This document shows, in pieces, positions 22,792 through 34,500 of a stretch of 64,000 nucleotides of DNA; the first letter of the stretch is position 1, and the number at the start of each line of letters is the position of its first letter. Source of the stretch: Mycoplasma seminis (GTDB taxonomy: Bacteria > Bacillota_I > Bacilli_A > Mycoplasmatales > Metamycoplasmataceae); contig NZ_CP132191.1 in NCBI RefSeq assembly GCF_030718845.1, positions 620,001 to 684,000 of the forward strand, read 5' to 3'. The notes under the pieces are model-generated. The model saw only the letters and a list, made by a program, of their open reading frames with translations, did no database searches and was not told the origin of the DNA. A program made the position numbers and the translations under genes.

Positions 22792-24020
22792 TAGTTATTT
22801 AAAATTTCCTTTTCAAATCTTCTTAAACTTTTTTGTTCCTTAATTCATAGCATTCTATTTGCTTCTCACTCTCACCGTTTAATTAATCAATCTAATTCTG
22901 ACTTCCTTTTCTTAGGTAAAAAATAATTTCAAGTATCCTTTTCTTGCATAGCTGAAATGCTTTTGCAAATAATGTTTCCAATTTGAGAACTAAACTCACT
23001 GTTTTCTTTACTTAAAAAGTTATCAACATATTGCTTAAGAAAATCATTAGGATATGTTTTGTTTTCAATTTCACCTAGTGATTTTTGATAATTCTCAACA
23101 ATTTGTTTAAACTCTTGATTTGAGTTAAGTAAAAACTGAAAGATTTCAAGAACATTTTGTTTATTTTCTTCAGATAAATTAGCAAATGTTTTATTGTTTT
23201 TACCATCTAATTCTTTTTTAATCGCTTTTACTTTTGAAAGACACATAAGTTCCTTATTCATTTCTTCAAGTGAATTTTTAAGTTCCTTTTTGATATCTTT
23301 TCTTTTCTCTCAAATTTGCTTTTTGTTATCTCTAATTTCTTCCAATTTTGCATTAGAAGTAATTTCAGCTTTAAATATCTTTTCAAACATAGTTAAGGAT
23401 GCTTTATTAAATGCACCTTTAGGTTTATAAATGTATTCATCACCTTTTTGTATGCTAGGAGCTTTTTCTCAAAAACTTAAATGAATATGCGGATTACCAG
23501 TGTTACAATGTATAGCTCAATAACCATTTACATTAGATGCTGATAAATTGTTTTTCTTTAATAACTTAGGAAGTGTTTTATTCAAAACATCAGCTCACTT
23601 ATTTTTATCTACAAAAAATAAATCTTCACCATCTTTTCCTAAGTTAATAATCATTTCTCAAATATGTTGTTGTTTTGATATACCGGATAATTCTTGTTTC
23701 ATATCTTCAAGTGATATATCTTTAGCATCATTAAACAACTTATAAGCACCACTTGCATTACTGTTTCTAGAGTATTTACTTTTGCTTGCATATCATTGCT
23801 TAAAACTTAAATTAGAATTAATGAAATCTTGTTTTAAAGTTAAAGTATTTTCAAAATCATTTTGAATATAAACTGCATCACTTCTTGTAATGTAATTAAG
23901 AAAAGTACCGCTAGTATAAAACTCTCAATTATGGATTTCCTTTTGTCCTTTTAAAAGTTTCTTTTCAGTACCATATTTAGCAAACTCAAGCGAAGTATAA
24001 TAATTATCATTTGCTTGCAT
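22791..24020 (-). CDS. Relaxase, MOB type with HxH metal motif
   Basis: The 409-residue product carries the histidine motif NPHIHLSFWEK at about residues 176-186, preceded by WAIHCNTG, and an N-terminal YITRSDAV segment like that in MobP-type relaxases of Gram-positive elements. A long charged coiled-coil region (about 215-300) follows. The protein would nick the origin of transfer and stay bound to the 5' end through a Tyr near the N-terminus (candidates within YITRS or NYYTS). It overlaps traG as TAATG, as expected for relaxase and coupling protein. The family level is clear, the subclass is less certain. Confidence 0.8.
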
Positions 24021-24373
24021 TAATAACAAGAAATTTCTCTCTCAATTACTTTACCTACATTTACAAAAATATGTTTATATCCAAATGAAATATCTACTCT
24101 AAGCAAACAATTAATCAGTTTAGGTATATCTTCATTATTTGCTAATTCAAAACTAATTAATTTATCTTCAAATGAATAATTGATTTTAATTAATTCAATT
24201 TTGTTTTTCTTGCAAAGTTGATTAAAGTATTTTTTAAGTTTAATATTTAACTCTTTAGTATCCACTTCATTTCAATGTTTAGTATCAACTACACGAATAT
24301 AAAAACCAGCTAAATCAAAATCTTTAAAATTTACTCAAACAAAACTTTTTTCTTCTTTAGAAAGAATTTTCAT
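24020..24373 (-). CDS. Small ICE protein upstream of the relaxase
   Basis: The product has 117 residues, soluble and basic, with alternating strands and helices (for example FDLAGFYIRVVDT and YKHIFVNVGKVIERE). It is the first gene of the leftward transfer operon, and its stop overlaps the relaxase ATG as TAATG. A partner of the relaxase at oriT is a reasonable guess from position only. aaaggtgg lies upstream of the start. No family recognised. Confidence 0.7.
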
Positions 24374-24475
24374 ATACCACCTTTTCCAACTTTAAAATTA
24401 CTCTTTTACAAACAATAGTGCTATTGTGAATATAGTAATTAATTTATTAATTACTTAAGGTTAAGCACAGTACAG
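24374..24475 (-). promoter_or_regulatory. Palindromic control region at the head of the transfer operon
   Basis: Between the operon start and the winged-helix-like gene are two perfect palindromes: caatagtgctattg at 24413-24426, and a 22-base one at 24434-24455 with arms agtaattaat / attaattact. They lie where a promoter (tatatt- and tatagt-like boxes) or an origin of transfer for the adjacent relaxase is expected. Either operators or oriT would fit. Confidence 0.55.
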
Positions 24476-25390
24476 TTAAGAGTTCATTAATGTTAATTTA
24501 TTTAAAACTAGCATTGAGATAACTCTTTTTGAGAAATGTTGTAATCCTATTTTTATTTTCTTTACAAAATTATGCTTGTGTGATTTTCAATATGTTTTTG
24601 TTTTAGTTCTATTGAAGTAATAGCATCTACCATTTTTTCTAAAATGTTTTCAGTTGCTATCATTACATTCTTTAGAAATTGAATATTTTAAATCACAGCA
24701 AGTTTTACAGAGTTGATTAGAAATATCAAAATCTTCTTCTGTAAGTTTCTCTTCCATTTCTTCTTCAGTGAAAGTTTCAAGTTTAGGATTATCTAATTGA
24801 TATTTTGATTTTTGTATAGTAAAAACATCATTGAAATCAAGTTTCAATAACACTTTAGAAATTAATCTTAATTGATTTCAAATTGTAATCTTGCTAAGTT
24901 GTAATTTAGCAAATGCTTTATTTGAAATTTCAATATTAGAAAAATCATTTTTACCTTTTGCTTTAATCACAAGTTTTTGAAATATTCATAGTGTGTTGAA
25001 ATTTCCAGCAAAAAGTAAATTTCATTTTGTTTTGCAATTAATTTGAATATAGTTTTCACCATATTTAGCAAATTTAATTTCTTCATTAATTTCAAAATCA
25101 TTTTTTGAAGTTTTGAAAATTAAATTATTGTCTTTTAAGAATTTGCTTGATTTTGCTAAAGTGTTTAATGAAATACCGTATTCTTGATTAATTTCTTGAA
25201 GTGAAATTTTTTCACCTTGTTGTTTTTTGAATTTCATTAAAAGAAAAATGAAAAAAGACATTTTGTTTTTGTTAAACATAGAGCTTCAATTTCTATTGAT
25301 ACAAATTTCAAAATTTGAAATAGTTTCAATTGCTTTTTCATTCATTGCAACATATTCAGTTGCATCAAAATTTTTTAAATTTGTACTCAT
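24476..25390 (-). CDS. Winged-helix-like DNA-binding or replication protein of the ICE
   Basis: The 304-residue product has in its first third a winged-helix-like pattern (ISLQEINQEYGISLNTLAKS, then KFLKDNNLIFKTSKNDF). A second helix-turn-helix-like stretch (NKAFAKLQLSKITIWNQLRL) may follow. The middle is acidic (TEEEMEEKLTEEDF), and a Cys-rich piece (LCKTCCDL) precedes a basic C-terminus. Such a gene at the ICE edge could be a replication initiator or a regulator of the adjacent operon. The start ATG at 25390 has ggagtgg upstream. The 5' end overlaps the tail of the truncated kinase frame. The function is an inference from fold pattern and place. Confidence 0.6.
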
Positions 25391-26564
25391 TATCCACTCC
25401 AATCATTTTTGAAGTAGAGAAATAAAAAACTCTACTTCTTTTTTGAAGTAGAGCTACACACTCGTTTTTCACGGTTTCTAATTTATTTCATTGCTTAATT
25501 TCATCTTGTGAATATAAGTTATTTTCAATTTGAACTTGAGGATAAATAAATGAATCAAGCATATGTCTATCAAAAATCACATTCTGATTTTCAATTAGCA
25601 TTGCTCTTTCAATATCATCTTGTTGAGTTTTGAAAAAGAATTTTTGTGAATCTCAAAAACTTTTTTGCTTTTTTAAAGCTAGGATATAGTCGTTTTCATT
25701 ATCTTCATAATCGCGTTCTTGGATCATATGAAAATTATGTTGATTTAAAAACTCCTGGATTTGTTTTGAACCTAAAATTGTGCTTTTACCCACGCATCCA
25801 GGTCCAGTAATAGCTATTGTTATTTTTCTCATAGTAAAACTCCTGATAAAAATATAAATAGATAAAAGCATATAACATATGTTTATTACAACCACACTTC
25901 AATTTATAACAGCTATACCTGAATAAAATACAATTGAAAAGATATTTTTCATTTGTCATATGAGTCAAACTTCCTTAAAACCTCTAAGCATCATTACTAC
26001 CGCAATAATTAATATTGCATTTGATAATGTTATTACTACATATCCAGCAGTTTTAAATTTGAAATTAGATCCAAATTCAATTATTTCTTTTTTAAAAGCA
26101 CTTTGGAAGCTTGTAGTAAGAGCTTTTTGAGTAAAGTAGAAAATTATAAAGGCAATTATAAATAAAGTAATTACAATTGATATTCATTTGATTTCAAGTT
26201 TATAAGACTTTATTTTAAATTTAAACGCAGTTATAAACCAGAAGTAAATAAATATAAGTGGAAGTACCAAAACATAAATGACAACATCTATAAATAAATC
26301 TAGCGATCAAGCAAATATTCCATATGATATTGCATTCAGTATAGCTAGCGGATAAGCATAAATGACTCTTTTGTAGAATAAATAAGTTGCAATAATTCCG
26401 CTTAGTCCAGATATCATTATCATACTTATGTAAAATCTACTAAGTGCAGTATTTGAATTGCTTCAAATGAATTTATCTGTGTTAATGTCGTAAATAGAAA
26501 AGATAAACACCAAAAGTGATAATAAGAATATAAAAAGATATTCTAAATAAACTTTCTTAAACAC
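25293..26564 (-). CDS. PnuC-like transporter read in frame into a truncated P-loop nucleoside kinase
   Basis: Residues 1 to about 240 form a membrane protein with about seven TM helices and the PnuC-like segment YAYPLAILNAISYGIFAWSL, suggesting uptake of a pyridine or other riboside. Without a stop the frame enters a kinase at residue 245 (MRKITIAITGPGCVGKST), with a P-loop, an ERDYEDN segment and VIFDRHMLDSF like the DR(S/H) motif of deoxynucleoside kinases. An internal caggag before that Met allows separate initiation. After about 107 kinase residues the frame meets an inverted-repeat cluster and continues with unrelated residues to TAG at 25293, so the nucleotide-binding C-terminus is missing. 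The start is GTG at 26564 with aaagga upstream. A riboside kinase (NadR type) is an alternative. Confidence 0.6.
25411..25453. terminator. Inverted-repeat cluster at the presumed right end of the ICE
   Basis: gaagtagag (25411-25419) pairs perfectly with ctctacttc (25430-25438), followed by ttttttg, and a third copy gaagtagag stands at 25445-25453. The hairpin fits a terminator usable on either strand, and the triple unit could also be the ICE end repeat. It lies exactly where the kinase coding sequence loses homology. Confidence 0.6.
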
Positions 26565-26588
26565 AATTAAATCCTTTTATACTAATAC

Positions 26589-28475
26589 CTATAAATGAAG
26601 CACAGAATAAGCTATTTTATTATTATTTGCATCATAGTTTACATTAATAATAATTAATGCTTTCGAATCTTCTTTTTGTATTCTAATAATTTCAGAATAA
26701 ATTGATATTAAATATTGTGATAATGAATCTACAAAAACACTTTCGAGTTCAGCAATAAGACCTCTACCACCAAGTTTTTTATCACTTCTTTTAATAACTG
26801 TTTGGTATATGCTTTCTTTTGCTTCTTCTGAAACTCTAATATCAATATTTTTAGATTTCTTAATAAAAGTAATGAAATTACTTAATTTAGAATCTAAAAT
26901 TCTATTTTGAACGCTTCGATCAGAAATAAGATTAAATGGAATAACATTTTTTAATCCAATTCTGTTTAATATTTCTGGTCTTTTTAATTCATTAGTAAAA
27001 TGATTCATAACAGATTTAATAAAATGCATTCTAATAATATCTGGATTATTTCCTTCAGGTAATGACGAAGAACCTATATTAGATGTGAAAATAATAAAGG
27101 TTTCAGAAAAATCAACTAATTCTCCTTTTGCTGAAGTTAACCTACCATCTTCTAATATTTGGAGGAATTTATCCATAATTTTCGGATGTGCTTTTTCAAT
27201 TTCATCAAACAGTAAGATTGAAAAAGGTTTAGCTAAAACTTGATTTGTTAACTCCCCACCTTTTTCATACCCTACATAACCAGGAGGAGCACCAATTAAT
27301 CTTTGATCTGAATGTTCATGATTAAATTCAGACATATCGAATCTAATAATTCTATTTTTATCATTAAAAATAAATTCACTTAACGCCTTGACAAGTTCAG
27401 TTTTCCCTACCCCAGTAGGTCCTGCAAAGAATAAAATTCCTTTAGGTTTTTTGCTGTTATCTGAATCTTGTAATACACCTTGCATTCCTAAGAAACTTCT
27501 TTGAATTGATTGAGCTACTTTTTCAACTGCATATTCTTGACCCATAACTTTTGATGAAAGAAAATTATTACAATCATTAATTCTTTCAATACTAATTTTT
27601 TCTCATTCTGATTCATTTTGATCAAAAGCTCATAATCTAAATAGTGATTTAAAATCACTTATTTCAGGATGGAACTGAGACATTTTGCATATTTGCATTA
27701 TTTGTTTAAATTGTAAGCCATCTGTAATTGCTACAATTTTTTCGAGATCTTGGTCTCAATTTGTTTTATCAACACAAAGTATTGTTTCTAATTTATTTAT
27801 GAATCTCTTTCTCTCGTCATAATTTGGGTTTTGAACAACAATAGTTTGTATTGAAGAATTGTTATCGAAATATAGACTAGAAAATAACTGCTCGTTTTTG
27901 ATAACTAAATAAAGTGATAAATTCTTTCTTATTTCAACACCAACATTAGATTGATAATATGTAGTAAAGGCATTAATTAAATTTCCGATGTTTTCAACAA
28001 TTAATCCTTGATTTTTATCATTAATAATAAAATCACATAAATCAATAACATAAGCTTTTTGATTGCTGCTTTGTGAACTTAGTTTTAATTCATCAACCAC
28101 AGAATTAATATATGAATTAATATCATTTGGTTGTGATATTTGGAATTCTTGAATATCATCAAATGGATTTAAATTATTTTCTTCCGTTTCAAGACTTTTT
28201 ACTTCTTTTTTAAGAATCCCTTCGTTTTCATCAAAATAAATGTTATCGAAAGATGGGGAGAAAAATGATATTTTCTCTATCCCTTTGTTGAACAAATATG
28301 CTGTTAAAAGTTCATTTACATTCAATAGCACATTTCCTTTATTAGCATATTGAGGCAAATTAACTTCTATACATTCAGGTGAATAAATATCACTTGAATT
28401 CCCTTTTATAATAAAGATGTTTTTAATTCCTACTTTATTTTGTAATTGTTTAATAAATGAATTGTGAACAGACAT
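26589..28475 (-). CDS. AAA+ ATPase: degenerate N-terminal module plus ClpB-like ATPase domain
   Basis: The 628-residue product has a complete ClpB/HslU-class AAA+ domain from about residue 311: Walker A AGPTGVGKTE (351-360), pore loop GYVGYEKGG (399-407), Walker B LLFDEIEKAH (421-430), sensor 1 FTSNIG, Arg finger in ILNRIG (about 505) and sensor 2 GGRGL (569-573). The first about 300 residues lack Walker motifs but look like a decayed AAA fold (YVIDLCDFIIND, then LYLVIKNEQLF and NPNYDERKRFINKL). There is no ClpB N-domain or middle coiled coil, so it is not a normal ClpB chaperone. It overlaps the preceding 331-aa gene as TAATG and is the last of four genes. Probably a remodelling motor for its operon partners. 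Confidence 0.85.
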
Positions 28476-29470
28476 TATTTTTCTCCTTTAATATCAGCAG
28501 CCATTGTTTTATGTTGATTAGTTACATTTCTGTAAATAAATCTTTTAACAACTTTGATATGGTTTTTCTCTAATGCATCGAAAATTTGTGCTGAAGTTTT
28601 TTCGCAGCAGTGTCCAGCGTAATCACCAATTTTATAATTGATTACACCTTTTTCATCAATTTCAATATCAAATGTTTCTTTTTTAGGATTTTTAAATGTA
28701 TATCTGAAAAAAACATTGTTATCTTGATCAATCCTAAAATCGCTATTGACTAATGCATAGTTTTCATATTTCTTTAATCGTGTAAAAATAGTATTAATAA
28801 TAGTATTTACCTTATTGTAATAATATTTCTTATTAGCTAATAAGTATAAATAGTCATTTGCTTCATTATATGTTTTAAAATTTAAAGCATTTTTATATAG
28901 AGCTAATTTTAATTTTTCATTAGTATAAGTAGTATCTAAAATTTCATTCACTTTGGCTAAAAACTCTTTTTGGTAAGCTTCTTGAAATGCTTGTTCTCTA
29001 ATTGACTCAATTTTATTTTTTAGATTTTCGGCATTAAGTGTTTTATTTTCATTTTGTAATTCAATACATGCTTGTATTCCTAGCATTCCGTGCTGTGATA
29101 ATAAGTCTTGGATTTGAGCATTATTAGCATTTAATCCTAATGCTTGATATTCTTTATTAGATAATACAATAGATAAATTGTTATATTCTTTGTTTAAATA
29201 ATCAATTGCTTTTTGGATTTCGTAAGAAAATTCTTCTTTTTCATGCTCAACATAAGTCGACGAACCCTCGACACTTACTTTAGTTCCGAAAATACCTTCA
29301 AGATAGTCATGATATTTTTGTTTTCTTTGCTCTAAAGCGTTTGTTAATTCAGTATTTTGAACAGTTTTTATATGGTCATCAATTAATTTATTTATATCAT
29401 TAAATGCTTTGTTTAATTGTTCGGTTTCTAGTTCATTACAACTTAAAACGGCTGATACACCATGTGACAT
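28475..29470 (-). CDS. 331-aa protein with DUF1257-like start and DUF2997-like C-terminus
   Basis: It starts MSHGVSAVL, like the MSHF start of DUF1257/Ycf35 proteins, then is helical (residues 15-200). The last about 60 residues (KKETFDIEIDEKGVINYKI, then GDYAGHCCEKTSAQIFDALE) follow the DUF2997 pattern of a beta hairpin with Gly-x-x-Gly-x-x-Cys and Thr ahead of a helix. Small proteins of these families are known beside AAA+ ATPases, which is what stands next to it here. aaggaga precedes the start; the stop overlaps the AAA+ gene. The match is by eye and the role unknown; an adaptor or substrate of the ATPase is the natural guess. Confidence 0.65.
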   Translation of the reverse strand: MSHGVSAVLSCNELETEQLNKAFNDINKLIDDHIKTVQNTELTNALEQRKQKYHDYLEGIFGTKVSVEGSSTYVEHEKEEFSYEIQKAIDYLNKEYNNLSIVLSNKEYQALGLNANNAQIQDLLSQHGMLGIQACIELQNENKTLNAENLKNKIESIREQAFQEAYQKEFLAKVNEILDTTYTNEKLKLALYKNALNFKTYNEANDYLYLLANKKYYYNKVNTIINTIFTRLKKYENYALVNSDFRIDQDNNVFFRYTFKNPKKETFDIEIDEKGVINYKIGDYAGHCCEKTSAQIFDALEKNHIKVVKRFIYRNVTNQHKTMAADIKGEK

Positions 29471-29481
29471 ATTGTCTCCTT

Positions 29482-31581
29482 TTATCTTGAACGTGATTGC
29501 TTTTTGTTTTGGTTTTGTTCTTTATTTTTCTTAATTTCAGAGTCAACAAAAGCTTCATATTCATTTAATTTATTTAATATTTCAATTAATTTTTCTGGAT
29601 TTTCAGTATTCTGATCAATACTTCTTGTTTCATCGTTATCATGTAATAATCCAGACACATCAGAATAAATTTTTTTCAATTTATTGTGATTTAAACCTTC
29701 AATTTTTTCTATATTAGAACTAAATTTTTTTCATTCTCCGGTAATAGATTCCATTTTTCTACGTATTTTGTTTGCTAAGGAAGCAATCTTATCTTTAATT
29801 CCATTACTTCAAGCGCCCATATTGAGTTCAATATTTAATCTTTTTTCATTTAAATCTTCAGAATCTAAATATGAATTATATTTATTTATAAATTTAATAA
29901 TTAAACGGTGGAAATTCATTCATTTTTGAGCATTTTCATCGCTGAAATTATTCTTTAAGTCATCATTGTATTGTTTTAATTTTGCTAAATCATTCTGAAT
30001 TTCTGTTCCTCATAGCAAGTCGTTACTTTCTTTTGGAAGAATTTCGAAATTCTTAATTTCAATCCGCATTCTTTTTAAAATAAAATCAAACAATTGATTA
30101 TTTTGCTCTTGTATAGAAACCATTTTCTTAATTTCATTGATAATAGAATTATTTTTTGAAATATATTCTTTTAAAATGTTGGAAACTAATGGATTTTTAA
30201 ATAAAGTTGAATTCTCTGCAGCATCTGAAATTATTGCTCTTACTTCATTTATATTTGATTTATTTATTAACAAACTAGTGAGTTCATTATCATTAGCAAA
30301 ATTATCATTAATAAATAGAATTAAATCAATATATTCTTCTTCATCAATCTTATGAAGAATATTTGTAGTATTATCTAGAAAATTAGAGATTATAAATTTA
30401 ATATCATTTTTTATGTTCTTAATTTTTGGATTGTCTCAATTATGAATCAATTGTTTAATTAAATTAGATTGATTAATGCTTGAGGCTTCGGTTTTATTAG
30501 GTAGCGTAATGATGTATTGTGAATAAAACTTTTCACCCTTGAACAAGATATCAAACGAATAAGTTTCTAAGTTAAATCATTCACTATTTTGAATAATAAA
30601 TGATTTATTAAAAATTTCATTTTTAGCTTCTAATTCTACTTTTAAATTATTTAAATTAAGAAATTTTTCTAATTCATCTTCAGATAGATTTATCTTTTTA
30701 TTTGCATCAGAATTATTATTGTTGATTTCATTAATACTGTTATGAATTAATAAATTTTTATGAACAGTTTGCTGAATAATATTTTGAATATAATCTTTTG
30801 CTATTAAATCGTTATCTTGGTAAATCTTAATAGTGTTTGCAAAAAGATTCTCTGTTGATTCATTAAATGCTTCAAGATTAATTATTTTCTTATCCAATTC
30901 AATCATTGTAGCCATTTGTGCTTGCAATGGTACAAAATATAAATTTGGTTGATAATTAAAATATTTACTCTTGCGTTGATTATTTGAATCTTTAAATCTT
31001 TTAAAAATTGCATTTTTATAATTTGTTTCTACATCATTAATTATTCTATTTTGAATCATTTCTTCTAATTTTGCTGAATCTAATTTCATCAATTCATCAC
31101 CATTACTTGACTCAAAATACTTATTTATATTTCTGAACTCATTTGTTTCATGAACATCTTTAATACTATTGTATAGCGGGAAAAAGAAGCTTCTTGCTTG
31201 TTCATGTGTTTTTTCGCTCATTTTTATAAAATTATCATTTTCAAATTCTCTTAGCACTTCTTTATTGATTTGTATATTTAAAACATTTGTTTTCAAAATA
31301 TCACTATTTTCATTAAATAGGGTATCTTTAATTGTTTCAGTGTCCACTAATGGTTTAACGGCATTTTCATATATAAAATGTTTAAACTTATCTTGCAATC
31401 CCGTTACATTTTTAATGCACTCTCAAAGGGTGAGATTGCTTCTTGATTTCGAATGCGAAGATATTGCAAATAAAACTATAAACTCTAACTCATTTAAAGG
31501 TAATTTATCGGTTGTTTCATAAGAAATCGAAGGTTTCTTATGCAATATTTCTAATTCATTAATCTTCTTTATAGTTTTCAT
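29482..31581 (-). CDS. 699-aa helical protein of the helicase/AAA+ operon, unknown function
   Basis: Not recognised. It is soluble, mostly helical, and rich in Asn, Lys, Ile and Glu, with coiled-coil-like stretches near residues 270-330 and 500-560 and a basic end (KNKKQSRSR). Continuous with TGA as Trp. The start at 31581 is chosen because ATG there (MKTIKKINELEIL) has a strong ggagg seven bases upstream and overlaps the helicase gene by 23 bases; the first ATG-like alternatives inside have no ribosome site. Eleven bases separate its stop from the next start, so it is made together with its neighbours. Possible scaffold or effector. Confidence 0.75.
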
Positions 31582-34500
31582 ATTGAGCCTCCATAGTTAT
31601 ACCATCAGCATCTTTCTTCATTAAATATTTTTTTAATAATGACTTTTTATTTCTTTCTAAGGCTTTTGAATAATATTGATGTGATCCAACAATAATTAAT
31701 TTATCTCTTGGACGTGAAAAAGCAACATTTAATCTTTCATCATTCATCAAGAAGTCTAAATTACGGCTAGAATCAGTTTCTTCTTTATAAGATCCATCTA
31801 TTTTATGTTTTGAACGAACTAAATCAACTATGATAATATCTTTTTCTCTACCTTGGAAATTGTCTATTGTATCAACTTTAATTTTTAGTTGTTTTAATTG
31901 TTCATCTTTCTTAATTAATTCTCGAATAATTATTTTTTGATTTCCAGTTAAAGCAATAACACCAATATTATTTTTTAAATCAATATTTTTGTTACTGTTT
32001 AATTTACAAAATTCTTTTAAGTATTTATATATTACATATGCATTGTATTGATTAAATAGCCCTTCGCTTTTAAGCCTTTTATCATCTAAATCAAAGTTTA
32101 ATTTATCCATTTTTACATATGTTTTTTGGTCAAATGATTCTTTAATATCTTTGATTGAAAAATCAACATTTTTCTTGAATTCTTCTAAATATCAATCAGG
32201 AAGAATTGTTGTGTCTATAAATAAAACATCTTGAGTGTGTTCAATTTCATTTCTTCCTTTAGGTAATATGTATTCTTGATTATGCTTATTACTCTTTACC
32301 GCAATTAATTCTTCACCATCTTGTCTATAGAATAAATTTACATAATCATTAATACTTTTAGTGAATCTGTGTTGCTCTTTTAAAAAGCTATAATTCTTAT
32401 TTTTTGAGTCAGAAGGTGCACTTTTAATTTTCATAACCATAGTTTTAAATAACGATGTATTAAGTTTATTATTGAGGTCTTCATTAATCTTACGAGCAAC
32501 ATAATCCTTTTGTTCCTTGTCTCAGTCTTCTTGATGACCCCCATATGTTAATGAATCAAATTCTGATTCTTCTTTTATTTTGTCATCAATATATTGGAAA
32601 AAAGTTTGGTCTTCAATATAACGATCATCCGTTTCACAAGCATCTAAAAGTTTTTCCACAAATATTTGATCCATTTGTTCATTAGGTGGTAATTGCTTGT
32701 AGTCTCCACATAAAATTGTTTTTTTAGAAACAAGAATTCTAGAAATTAATTCAGGAGCTGCTGATTTCGAAACCTCGTCGATTATTGTTAAATCAATTGG
32801 GTAATCACTAAGTAAGTCTCTTTCAATATTATCTTGAATTGTAAATGTCGTTTTTGCAGTAGTGGTAAGACCAATTACATTTACTAAATCATTTTTGTTA
32901 ACATACTTTTTAAATTCATTATTTTTTTCAGAATACTTAGGAATATTTTCAAGATCTAATTTTTTATAGAAATTGTTAAATATTTGATTTTGTTTTTCAT
33001 TAGAATTATTTTTTGAAAATAGTTCACCTATTTTAAGAGGTATAAAACCACTATCCAACATTTTTTTGATTTTTGAACTAAGATAGTTTGCATGCATTCT
33101 AATCAACGAATTTAATCCTTGATTTTTATTTTCTGATTTAGGATAATGATTTGAAAACATAGCTTCAATACTTGGATTAATGTTCCATTTTTCATCAGCA
33201 AATTCAGTATTCATGTCTAACAATTCTACAAAGGAAGTAAATCTTGATTTAAATTTTGCTAATAGTTCATCATTATTATTTCTAAGTAATTTATATAACT
33301 TAAATAAATACTCTTTTTCCTTCATAACTAATAAAATCAGATCAATTGGAATTAGCTCTTCATAATATTTTTCAAAATTTGAAAAGTCTGAATCATCATT
33401 CTTTAAGTAAACTTTATTAATATGCTTGTATATTTTTCCTATAAAGTTTTTATATAAATTATCAACATTAAATATTTCTTTATTTTTTTCATCATCATTT
33501 GTTTTAGCGAATTTGAGTAATATATTATTAGGATTTGTATTATTTATTGAATCGAAACGTTCCATACAATTATTTATTGCTTCATGTGTGGAAGAAGTAA
33601 CCACAACATTTTTATCGTTCTGTGTTTGGTAATCAATTACAGAACAAATAGTTTGAGTTTTTCCTGTTCCTGGTGGACCTTGAAGGAAGTAAAGCGCTCT
33701 AAAATAACAAGATTTTTTAAATGTTTCTTTTTGATTTTCATTTAACTTATATCTTTCGATAATTTGCTGCATTTGAGGAGTGGTTTCATGTACTTGAATT
33801 CCAAAATCATTATAGTTAAGCGATGATATTAAATAAGGATTTTTATAAAAACCATCTATAGAATTTAAATAAGCAATTCTATAACGACGAATTTTAGTTT
33901 TTGTACCTACGTCACTATATTCAATCATTCAACTGTATTTTGAATTATCTCCCCTTAAAATAGAATCATTTGGTTTTTTACTTAATTCATAAAGAGATTT
34001 AATTCTATATGAATGATTTTCTCTAATTTTGTTACTTCTAATACTTGATATTTTATAAATATTAGTTTTTCCTTGCTGCTTTAATTTAGAAAAGTATTCA
34101 GTGATTTCCCCACTTCTTTTTTGCAATGAATTAAGATATTGTTTGTTATTTTCATTACTATTTATATCTTTTTCTAATTCTCTTATTCTTTGCTCTCTTG
34201 AAAGAATTTTTTCATCATAAGCTTTTTTAGTAGCATTAATTTCTTTTTCTAACTCTTTTTCTCTTTTTTCGATTGATTTTAGATTTCTATTCTCTTGAAA
34301 AATATTTTTTTCTGCCTTACATTTTTCTTTTATCTCTGAAATTTGTTTATTGAAATTATTTAATTGTTGATTATATTTATCCTTATCTTCCTTATCAAGG
34401 CTAGAAATTTCAGCTTTAATGTTTTCTAATTTCAAGATTTGCTCTTCAAATTTCCGATCAATATCCTTTATATTTTCATAAATTTCTTTTATATCTGACT

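Larger units (their letters stand above)
1..25440 (-). mobile_element. Mycoplasma-type integrative conjugative element (ICE), left end outside window
   Basis: A block of nearly 20 co-oriented minus-strand genes includes relaxase, TraG/VirD4, VirB4/TraE, VirB6-like and VirB2-like proteins, two SSB-like proteins and a lipoprotein. This is the gene set known from mollicute ICEs. Many neighbours overlap as TAATG, so the block looks like one or a few long operons. The right limit is placed near 25440 because the kinase reading frame to the right loses its expected C-terminal half there, at a cluster of inverted repeats. The left end lies beyond base 1. The exact terminal repeats and target duplication cannot be fixed from this window. 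The copy is interrupted by an IS in traE. Confidence 0.85.

Noticed and set aside
26589-28475. Calling the AAA+ gene clpB
   Set aside because: Only the second ATPase module matches; the ClpB N-domain, first active ring and middle coiled coil are missing.
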